Of a stretch of DNA of 26,480 nucleotides, positions 1 to 6,704 are shown in pieces. Positions within the stretch are counted from its first letter, which is position 1. Each line of letters starts with the position of its first letter. The stretch covers positions 5,727 through 32,206 of the forward strand of contig DFGF01000039.1 in the NCBI GenBank assembly GCA_002371715.1, read 5' to 3'. This stretch comes from Prevotella sp. UBA3757. Its GTDB lineage: Bacteria; Bacteroidota; Bacteroidia; Bacteroidales; Bacteroidaceae. The translations under genes were made by a program, and so were the position numbers. Under the pieces are notes generated by a model that was not told the origin of the DNA, did not search any database, and saw only the letters and a program-made list of their open reading frames with translations.

Positions 1-4
1 GTAA

Positions 5-66
5 GGGAATCCTTTATTCCCAGTAGGGGAATCCTCTATTCCCAGCTTGGGAACATTTCCTGGGCA
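5..66. repeat. Palindromic tandem array A (about 22-bp period, 3 units)
   Basis: Units begin at 5, 27 and 49. The first two are clean palindromes: GGGAAT at 5-10 pairs with ATTCCC at 16-21 around the loop CCTTT, and GGGAAT at 27-32 pairs with ATTCCC at 38-43 around CCTCT. The third unit is decayed (GGAA, CAT, TTCC at 50-60). The array lies beyond the terminator of the minus-strand operon and covers no credible gene. The window edge may hide further units. Confidence 0.75.
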
Positions 67-83
67 TTAACACCGTGAAGCAT

Positions 84-165
84 CAATACTCCGGGAGTAA
101 TTTTCAATACTCCGGCAGTAATTTTTAATACTCCGGGAGTAATTTTCAATACTAAGGGAGTATTG
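84..165. repeat. Palindromic tandem array B (21-bp period, 4 units)
   Basis: Units start at 84, 105, 126 and 147. The first three share the core TACTCCGGGAGTA (one base differs in the second) followed by ATTTT, and each core is a near-perfect palindrome. The fourth unit differs: CAATACT (147-153) pairs with AGTATTG (159-165). Its end (157-165) is also the reverse complement of the array's first nine bases (84-92), so the whole array is bounded by inverted ends. There are no variable spacers, so it is not a CRISPR. Confidence 0.85.
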
Positions 166-195
166 TGCGGCAGAAGCCTTCTAACGGAAAGAGCA

Positions 196-234
196 GAAAA
201 ATCGGGAGGCAACGCCTTGGCGGCATGCCTCCCG
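196..234 (-). terminator. Intrinsic terminator of SusCD operon 1
   Basis: A 9-bp perfect stem (203-211 with 226-234, CGGGAGGCA/TGCCTCCCG) has a 14-nt loop. Read on the minus strand it is followed by ATTTTTCT. It starts about 29 bases after the stop of the last gene of the operon, as expected for a rho-independent terminator. Confidence 0.85.
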
Positions 235-262
235 AAATGTTACATGACTCTGTCAGGACTGC

Positions 263-868
263 TTACTCGTAGAATCCGGAGTAGCGCGTACCCGTCACCA
301 GATGCTTGGCATAGCCGTAGCGTGCCCCATAGGAATCGTCGGTGAACGTCACATAGAACGCGATGCTGTCGGTGGGCATGCCATGAATGTTGTGGCCCTG
401 ACCATACAGAATCTTACCATCCGTGATAGTGGCCGTCTCAGCAACGAGCGGATTGCCATCCTCATCAACAGGAGTCTCTCCTGCTGCTATAGCATCGGCA
501 ATAGCCTGATTGTTCGCATCGTAGGGAATTGCAGTAGCTGAGAATGTACCGTTAGCATAGTTGATGGGCACCTTAAACTTGAAAGCCCAGAAATTGCCCC
601 TGTCGTCAATCCACATTTCCGTAGAAGCGTTGTCCGCAGTATTGTAGGTGAACAAATCGATATCGATAGCTCCGAACAAGTCTTCCGGCTCAAAGACCAC
701 TTTACCAGCCTCGTCAACCTGTGCCACACTGACCACCCATCGTCCGGCCATGTTCTGCACATTTGTTCCGCCCGGCTCCTCGTCCGTTTCTACGCTACAA
801 GCGACGAAGCCAAAGGAGAAGGCAATGGTCATCATTGCAAGTGAAATATACTTTTTCATAATCATCAT
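263..868 (-). CDS. Small outer-membrane lipoprotein, probably Lipid_bd (putative lipid-binding hydrolase) family
   Basis: The 201-residue product has an SPII signal: a hydrophobic stretch, then FVAC with the lipidated Cys at about residue 24. An acidic stretch follows (ETDEE), which resembles the surface-export signal of Bacteroidetes lipoproteins. The mature part has the run TYNTADNASTEMWIDDRGNF and a closing GMPTDSIAFYVTF stretch, which I recognise from the Lipid_bd family found beside SusCD genes. Enzyme activity is unproven and I see no catalytic motif. It is the last gene of operon 1, 6 bp after the preceding lipoprotein gene, and probably sits on the SusCD complex as an accessory subunit. 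The gene opens with ATG ATG ATT ATG AAA; the third ATG (859) is an equally good start. Confidence 0.75.
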   Translation of the reverse strand: MMIMKKYISLAMMTIAFSFGFVACSVETDEEPGGTNVQNMAGRWVVSVAQVDEAGKVVFEPEDLFGAIDIDLFTYNTADNASTEMWIDDRGNFWAFKFKVPINYANGTFSATAIPYDANNQAIADAIAAGETPVDEDGNPLVAETATITDGKILYGQGHNIHGMPTDSIAFYVTFTDDSYGARYGYAKHLVTGTRYSGFYE

Positions 869-874
869 CCTATT

Positions 875-1618
875 TTAGTCTTTATTCAATACAATGTCCA
901 TAAAGATCTGACCTGCATACGACAGGCTGTAGCTGATTTTTCCCGTAGCAGGATCATAAGCTGTATCCTTAATATAGTCAAGGCCGTCTCCCCAACCGGC
1001 AATATAACTCGACTGCAAAGTCAGAGTGTTGTCAGGATTCAGCGATACGTAGCCCGTCATGCAGTATTTCGTACCATAGGCACGAATCTGGTTATACCAA
1101 CCGCCCAGCAGGTCGCTGACATAATAGATGCCAGGAGCCACCTCCTCAAAGGTGATGCCCACACACTGTGTGGTGTTGCCATAACCAGCAGCGCGGTCAG
1201 CGAATGAAGCCTTTCCTGTGCCATATTTCGAAGCATCCATATCGGTAGAATAGGAACCCTCGAGGGAAGCCGTCACTGTGGGATCATAGACAACCACTGT
1301 ACGGCTTGCAGAAGCCGCATAGCCATCAGGATTAACGGCAGAATATGTGATGTCGTAGAAGCCGACACTGTTGACATCGACATCCTCAACACCTACTGCC
1401 ACTACTTTCGGCGTATAGTCCTCGCCATTGAGTTCTGCCTTACAGCCGGCATCAACGTATGGCGTGCCTAAGGGGACGAGGGTGAAAGCATCACCCTGCA
1501 GGTCCATGTTTACGTAATAGGTGACGCGGGTGTCCGTCAGCTGGTCGTCACCGCTGCACGATGTCAAGCCAATAGCCATCGCGCAAAGCATCAGTCCAAA
1601 TAAATATATCTTTTTCAT
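875..1618 (-). CDS. Accessory lipoprotein with Ig-like (DUF5011/DUF5012-type) domain, BT2262-like
   Basis: The product has 247 residues and a lipobox (GLTSC, Cys 21) followed by SGDD. Residues about 50-112 form a bacterial Ig-like domain (YVDAGCKAELNGEDY, then VGFYDITYSAVNPDGYAAS and RTVVVYD), the DUF5011 pattern. The C-terminal half (about 113-247) is rich in Gly, Tyr and Trp and looks like a beta sandwich. From family knowledge, this architecture occurs directly after SusD in RagAB-like loci, next to a Lipid_bd lipoprotein. It lies 26 bp after the susD-like gene and 6 bp before the last gene, so it is almost certainly co-transcribed. A structural or ligand-capturing role on the outer face is inferred. 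No enzymatic motif is visible. Confidence 0.75.
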   Translation of the reverse strand: MKKIYLFGLMLCAMAIGLTSCSGDDQLTDTRVTYYVNMDLQGDAFTLVPLGTPYVDAGCKAELNGEDYTPKVVAVGVEDVDVNSVGFYDITYSAVNPDGYAASASRTVVVYDPTVTASLEGSYSTDMDASKYGTGKASFADRAAGYGNTTQCVGITFEEVAPGIYYVSDLLGGWYNQIRAYGTKYCMTGYVSLNPDNTLTLQSSYIAGWGDGLDYIKDTAYDPATGKISYSLSYAGQIFMDIVLNKD

Positions 1619-1644
1619 AATTAACTTCTATTATCAGTTAGCCA

Positions 1645-3117
1645 TTATTTCACATCCCAGAACACCTTGTCGGTAATCTGACGAGCCGGAGTCGGAGTAT
1701 TGACGTTAAATTTACGGCAAGAACTGGAGTAAGGCAGACACATGGCAATATTGCCATCGCCCTTCTTGTTGACAGCCGGACTAATCAGATTGCCAGGGGT
1801 ATAGATGGTGGCATCGGCCTTGATTTCCAATGCCGTGTAGGGCGACAGAGCAGGCACGTCCGTACGACGAATCTCTGACCAAGCCTCCATGTGATCGTGC
1901 ATGAAGAGTGCAGTCCACTTCTGCATGTAGATGAGGTTCAGCTTATTGGCTGCAGCATCCCAGCTGCCGGCAGCTGCCAGGAAGCCGTCGGCTCCTGATA
2001 CGCCACGCAGGGCAAAGTCGGCAGCAACACCGGCCTCGTAGGCAGCCTTGGCTGCAGAGGCATTATTGTTGAATCGCATCTGAACCTCGGCAATGAGGAA
2101 CTGCAGTTCGCTTTGTGTGAACAGGTAGATGGGCATAGCGTGTGTGATGTCATAGTTGATGCCGCTCACATCAGAGTTCTTGTAAGAAGTACCGACAACG
2201 TTGACATCCTGCTTAGAACCGGGGAACTGTCCAACATAAGTCCCATCGCTGCTGCGCGTCTTGATGGCATAGCCCAGACGGGGATCGGCAGTAGCTTCCA
2301 TATAGCTCACAATAGGATAGGCAGCACAGTGGTTCTGCGTCAGGCGGAATACCGATTGATACCAGGGATTATACTGGCCTTCCTGGTCAGAGAACACGTC
2401 CCATGTCACGTCGCCCGTGAAGAAATCGCCGGCAGCAACGAGTGCCGTGGCCTTGGCAGTATACTCTGTCAAGCCGGCATCAATCAGACGAAGGAACATG
2501 CGCAGACGAAGGGCGTTGGCATAGCCTTTCCACTGCGACAGATTCTTGTTTAACATCGGGTCGGTCAAGGTGATGACATCCGAACCATCAATAGCAGCTT
2601 CAGCATCATCGAGTTCCTTCAACACGCCCTCGTAGACGGTTTTACCATCGTCAAACTTGGGAGAAGAATTGCTACCACCCTGCAAGGCTTCCAGATAGGG
2701 AGTCTCACTGGTATTGTCGACGAGCAACTGGAAAGCCTGGGTACGCATTACCTGACAGGCAAAGAGATTGGCAGTGTTGCTAGTCTTCGTCTTGATGTCC
2801 TCGATATCCATCAGTGCGCCGGCATACAAGTTCATGTAGCAGCGGTTAAAGATGTCCTTCGACTCGTCAATGTTCAGTTCAGCAATGTCGTTATACTGGT
2901 TGGCCTCGGGCATCTGCTCAAAGTACTGGGCAAAGAAGCCACCATAGTTAAACATCTGGTCACCCGACGCATCGGCAATAGCGCTAATGACAGAAGGGAA
3001 CTGCAGTTCGGCGCTAATGTCTGCCTTGGTGGGGTAGTTGGGGTCCTGGTTGATGTCCAGGTCACAGCTGGAAACCATCAACATACCCGCAGCAGCTAAT
3101 AAATATATTTTTTTCAT
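1645..3117 (-). CDS. SusD/RagB-family nutrient-binding lipoprotein (SusD-like_2 type)
   Basis: The 490-residue product has a short signal peptide and a lipobox with Cys 18 (MVSSC), followed by DLDINQDPNYPT, the opening typical of the SusD-like_2 branch. The rest is mainly helical, consistent with the TPR-based SusD fold, including YMQKWTALFMHDHMEAWSEIRRTD, a conserved C-terminal stretch in which the protein name starch-binding is often misapplied. SusD proteins form the lid over a SusC barrel and capture substrate at the cell surface. It starts 19 bp after the susC-like gene. This branch is common in loci not tied to a glycan, which fits the lack of carbohydrate enzymes here. The actual ligand is not readable from sequence. 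Confidence 0.93.
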   Translation of the reverse strand: MKKIYLLAAAGMLMVSSCDLDINQDPNYPTKADISAELQFPSVISAIADASGDQMFNYGGFFAQYFEQMPEANQYNDIAELNIDESKDIFNRCYMNLYAGALMDIEDIKTKTSNTANLFACQVMRTQAFQLLVDNTSETPYLEALQGGSNSSPKFDDGKTVYEGVLKELDDAEAAIDGSDVITLTDPMLNKNLSQWKGYANALRLRMFLRLIDAGLTEYTAKATALVAAGDFFTGDVTWDVFSDQEGQYNPWYQSVFRLTQNHCAAYPIVSYMEATADPRLGYAIKTRSSDGTYVGQFPGSKQDVNVVGTSYKNSDVSGINYDITHAMPIYLFTQSELQFLIAEVQMRFNNNASAAKAAYEAGVAADFALRGVSGADGFLAAAGSWDAAANKLNLIYMQKWTALFMHDHMEAWSEIRRTDVPALSPYTALEIKADATIYTPGNLISPAVNKKGDGNIAMCLPYSSSCRKFNVNTPTPARQITDKVFWDVK

Positions 3118-3136
3118 ACAATTATCTCCTTTCCTA

Positions 3137-6100
3137 TTAGAATTTAACTTTCACGTTGAAACCAAACTTACGTGAACTGGGGTTCGAACTGTATTCACCG
3201 AAGCTGCCCTCCAGGTCGTTACCGAATGAAGAAGCCTCAGGATCGATGAAGGTATTGCTCGAAGGAGTCCACATCAGCAGGTTGTTGCCGAATACAGAGA
3301 TATGCACACCCGTCAGGAAGGTCTTGGCAAGCCACTTCTTGGGGACGTCCCATCCGAAGACTACCTGACGCAGCTTGACGTACGACTTGCTGATGAGCGA
3401 GCCAGAGCCCATGGCTATTGCGCCGTTGTCCCAGTAGTTGTAAAGATAGGTGCCATACAGGGGCAAGTTGTTCTCAGCATAGTCATTCACAGACACCTGT
3501 ACGGGATTTCCCTTATCGTCAAACTGCTGAACGCCTTTTTCATCATAGACATTCTCCATGTGCGAGCCGACAACCATCACAGAGTTGGGAACGACGAACG
3601 GGTTACGGTCGTTGTAGGTAGTCTGCATGGCGTTACCAGTGAAGTAGGTGATGTCGTGCGTACGCGAGAACATCAGACCGCCCTGACGGATATCGAAGTC
3701 GAACGACAGGGTGAAGTCCTTATACTTCAGCGTATTGCCGATACCCATCATATAGTCGTAGTTGATGGAGCCAATCTTCACCATCTCGTCAGAATTCTGA
3801 GGCAGACCATTCTTGTCGACAGTTATCTTGCCCACGAGGCTTTCGTCGTACGTAAACTTGGTATTCTCAACACCAGCAGGAAGAGTCTTAGCCACATAAG
3901 CCTCGAACACACCCATCTCCTCGCCCTCAATAGCGAAGAGACCCGTGCCGCCGCTGAAGCCATAGATGTTGGCGCGTCCGTTCATCTCCTCAGGCAACTT
4001 AATAACCTTATTATTGTTCTTGGTGTAGTTCCAACTCAGGCTCCATTCAAAGTCCTTTGTACGAACAGGAACAACCGTCAGCAACAGCTCGATACCACGG
4101 TTGCGAATCTTACCAAGGTTCACGTTCTGTGCAGTATAGCCAGATGCTGGGTCAACGCTTAACTGCGTAATCTGCTTGTCAGAGTTACGGTTGTAGTAGG
4201 TAGCATCCAGCGAGATACGGTTCTTCAGGAAAGCCAGCTGTACGCCGAACTCCGTCTCGGTAGTCATCTCAGGACTCAACGTTGCACTGCCCAAGACATT
4301 ACCCACAGTATAAGCATTGGTACCCGTCTTTGAGAAGGGGAACTTGCTGTCGGCCCAGCCAGACGAGTTGAAGAGAGCCTGCGTATAGTATGGGTCGGTC
4401 ATGTAGACGTCAGCGTCGTTACCCGTCTTACCCCAGGCCACGCGCACCTTACCGAACGACAGCCAGGGAGCCTTGTCCTTCAGCAGCTCAGAGAATACCC
4501 AGCTGGCGGTCACACCGGGATAGAAGAACGAGCGGTTGTCCTTTGGCAGTGTCGACGACCAGTCGTTACGAGCGGTCAGCGTCAGGTAGAGCATGTTCTT
4601 CCAGGCTATTTCTGCCTGACCGTAAATACCATAGAGACGGCGCTTCCACTGGTACTCCTTCACGGTAGGAATCTCGGCCGAGTTGGTGAAATTGAAATAC
4701 GTAGGAATCGTCAGGTTGGTATTCTTCGTGTCCATATACGACAGTCGGCGCTCATTGCCGTTGAAACCGACCACGGCATTGATGTTAAAGTCGTTGACGG
4801 GCATATTGAAGGTCAGCATGAAGTCCTGGTTAATCTCACGACGGCGAGTGGTGCGGCGTGACGTAGAACCCGTCTCAGAACTCAGTTCCGACTCCCAGTT
4901 AGGTGTGTCGGGGAAGAGTGCAGCATAGTTGGGCACGCCCTGGTGGTGGTGAGCCGTCGAGGTGTCAAGACCGATACGATAAGTCAAGCGGAACCACTTC
5001 AGGAAGTCGTAGTCCATCTGGAACTTGCCGTAGAAGCGCTCGCTCTCGTTCTCGTTCAGGTGGTTGTTCAGAATGTAGTACGGGTTCATCACGCTGTACG
5101 GCGTGTAGTAGTAACCAGGCGTATTGAATGGGTTTGTCAGGTCTTTCAGCTCGACGATGGCAATGTCGCGAGGCGTCTGCATAATCGAGTTATACATATT
5201 CTCGAAGCCCTGACCGGTCGACACGAAGTTGTTCTTCTGGTAGGCATAGTTCACCGAAGAGCTGAAGGTCAAGTCCTTAATCTTATGCGTGCCACGTGCC
5301 GAGAAGGTATACTTATTATAGCTGTCGGCATTGGTGGGAATGATACCGTCGTCCCTGATCTGCGAGAACGACACGAAGTAGTCGCTCTTGTCGGTAGCAC
5401 CGTTGAACGACAGGCTGTTCGAATAGCGGAAACCGGTATCGAAGAAGTCCTTCATGTTGTCCTCGATGGCGCGGTACGTCTTGATTTGCTGCGAGTTGTT
5501 GTAGACAGTACCATACTTCAGCGTAGAGCCGTCGAACTTCGGACCCCACGAGCCGTTCTCGTCGTCGGTCTTGTCGCCGTTCCAACCCATACCGAAGTCG
5601 TTCTGCATCTGGGGCAGGCGCATGACGCTTTCCCACTGCAGACCGCCGTTATACTCGATACCCAGGCCCTTAGCCTGCTGCTTACCGCTCTTGGTGGTAA
5701 TCAGGATGACACCGTTGGCAGCGCGCGAACCGTACAGAGCCGTAGCGGCAGCACCCTTCAGGATGGTCATGTTCTCCACGTCGTCAGGGTTGACGGCATT
5801 GGCACCGTTACCGAAGTCGTAACCAGAGTTCAGGCCGTCGTTGCTGAAGACGGCCGAGTTGTTCATGGGCACACCGTCGATGACATACAAAGGCTGGTTG
5901 GTACCGCCCAGTGAGCTGATACCACGGATAATCACAGAATTCGAAGAACCGGGGTCGCCAGCAGCAGAGCTGATCTGCACACCGGCCACCTTGCCCTGCA
6001 GTCCTGACATGATGTCAGCCGTACGTCCGGCAGCAATTTCCTCACCGCCTACGGCTGTTGCCGAATAACCCAGGGCCTTAGCCGAACGCTTAATACCCAT

Positions 6101-6421
6101 GGCAGTCACCACAATCTCGTCCAGGTTGGTGTCACCCGAGCGCAGCACGATGCGCATCTGTGGACGAGCGCTCACCTCAAGCGTCTCCATACCCACGTAG
6201 GTAAAGCGGAGCTGAGACTTGCCTGCAGGAACGGTCAGCGAGAAGCGACCGTTGGCATCTGTAACAGTACCGATGTTAGTACCCACAACGAGGACTGACA
6301 CGCCGATGACCGGCTCGTTGCCATCCTGAGATACTACGGTACCATTAACCTTGGTCTGTGCCAGCGCTGTTCCCACTATGAGGAGCATCGCAGCCAGAAG
6401 CATTGTTAATCTTTGTTTCAT
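3137..6421 (-). CDS. SusC/RagA-family TonB-dependent outer-membrane transporter, operon 1
   Basis: The 1094-residue product starts with a Sec signal (cleavage near ALA/Q, residues 19-22). A carboxypeptidase-regulatory-like domain follows (about 24-108), then LDEIVVTAMGIKR, the plug (about 115-247) with the family signature LYVIDGVPMNN (178-188), and a beta barrel ending in Phe. It would import a ligand captured by the adjacent SusD in a TonB-driven way. There is no STN domain before the carboxypeptidase-like domain, so direct signalling to an anti-sigma factor is not expected. It is the first gene of its operon, with a promoter about 115 bp upstream. By neighbourhood (two accessory lipoproteins downstream, M6 protease upstream) I favour a peptide substrate; that is inference. 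Confidence 0.96.
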   Translation of the reverse strand: MKQRLTMLLAAMLLIVGTALAQTKVNGTVVSQDGNEPVIGVSVLVVGTNIGTVTDANGRFSLTVPAGKSQLRFTYVGMETLEVSARPQMRIVLRSGDTNLDEIVVTAMGIKRSAKALGYSATAVGGEEIAAGRTADIMSGLQGKVAGVQISSAAGDPGSSNSVIIRGISSLGGTNQPLYVIDGVPMNNSAVFSNDGLNSGYDFGNGANAVNPDDVENMTILKGAAATALYGSRAANGVILITTKSGKQQAKGLGIEYNGGLQWESVMRLPQMQNDFGMGWNGDKTDDENGSWGPKFDGSTLKYGTVYNNSQQIKTYRAIEDNMKDFFDTGFRYSNSLSFNGATDKSDYFVSFSQIRDDGIIPTNADSYNKYTFSARGTHKIKDLTFSSSVNYAYQKNNFVSTGQGFENMYNSIMQTPRDIAIVELKDLTNPFNTPGYYYTPYSVMNPYYILNNHLNENESERFYGKFQMDYDFLKWFRLTYRIGLDTSTAHHHQGVPNYAALFPDTPNWESELSSETGSTSRRTTRRREINQDFMLTFNMPVNDFNINAVVGFNGNERRLSYMDTKNTNLTIPTYFNFTNSAEIPTVKEYQWKRRLYGIYGQAEIAWKNMLYLTLTARNDWSSTLPKDNRSFFYPGVTASWVFSELLKDKAPWLSFGKVRVAWGKTGNDADVYMTDPYYTQALFNSSGWADSKFPFSKTGTNAYTVGNVLGSATLSPEMTTETEFGVQLAFLKNRISLDATYYNRNSDKQITQLSVDPASGYTAQNVNLGKIRNRGIELLLTVVPVRTKDFEWSLSWNYTKNNNKVIKLPEEMNGRANIYGFSGGTGLFAIEGEEMGVFEAYVAKTLPAGVENTKFTYDESLVGKITVDKNGLPQNSDEMVKIGSINYDYMMGIGNTLKYKDFTLSFDFDIRQGGLMFSRTHDITYFTGNAMQTTYNDRNPFVVPNSVMVVGSHMENVYDEKGVQQFDDKGNPVQVSVNDYAENNLPLYGTYLYNYWDNGAIAMGSGSLISKSYVKLRQVVFGWDVPKKWLAKTFLTGVHISVFGNNLLMWTPSSNTFIDPEASSFGNDLEGSFGEYSSNPSSRKFGFNVKVKF

Positions 6422-6534
6422 AAATCTCTCTCGTTTTAATTATTAATTATACTTTGTTTATAAAATGTTTAATCTCTCTTACACTTTGGCACCTTGAAAG
6501 GCTTTCTAATGACACTTTGCGCAGATGTTGGCTG

Positions 6535-6565
6535 CAAAAATAAGAAATAAAAAGGAAACGGCAAA
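6535..6565 (-). promoter_or_regulatory. Promoter of SusCD operon 1
   Basis: On the minus strand TTTG (6562-6565) is followed after 19 bases by TATTTTTG (6535-6542), which matches the Bacteroidetes sigma-ABfr consensus TTTG/TAnnTTTG. Transcription should start near 6529, giving a leader of about 105 nt before the susC-like start at 6421. The rest of 6422-6623 is AT-rich leader and upstream sequence with no gene. Confidence 0.75.
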
Positions 6566-6623
6566 GGTTTTCATTAATTTTTTTAAAAAAAACGCAAATT
6601 TATTAATCAAGGACAAATAGCAA

Positions 6624-6685
6624 GCGTTGCCTAAGGCTCTACGACCCGTTACAAGAAGTAACTGAGCAGCATCCTTAGGCAACGC
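6624..6685 (-). terminator. Branched hairpin at the 3' end of the M6 protease gene
   Basis: A 13-bp perfect stem pairs 6624-6636 (GCGTTGCCTAAGG) with 6673-6685. Its 36-nt loop contains a second hairpin, GTTAC/GTAAC (6648-6652 with 6658-6662). It begins 19 bases after the protease stop. On the minus strand it is followed by TTGCTATTTGTCC, a weak U tract, so a classic intrinsic terminator is only one reading. A processing or stability hairpin is another. Confidence 0.6.
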
Positions 6686-6704
6686 CTGCTGACAGGAGAA
6701 AAGG

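Noticed and set aside
84..165. CRISPR array
   Set aside because: Units are directly adjacent (21-bp period) with no unique spacers and no cas genes in the window.
4943..5914. Open frame of 323 codons on the plus strand
   Set aside because: It is antisense to the operon 1 susC-like gene. Its Val/Arg-rich product has no signal or motif, so it is a shadow, like 3302-4162 and 14031-14864.
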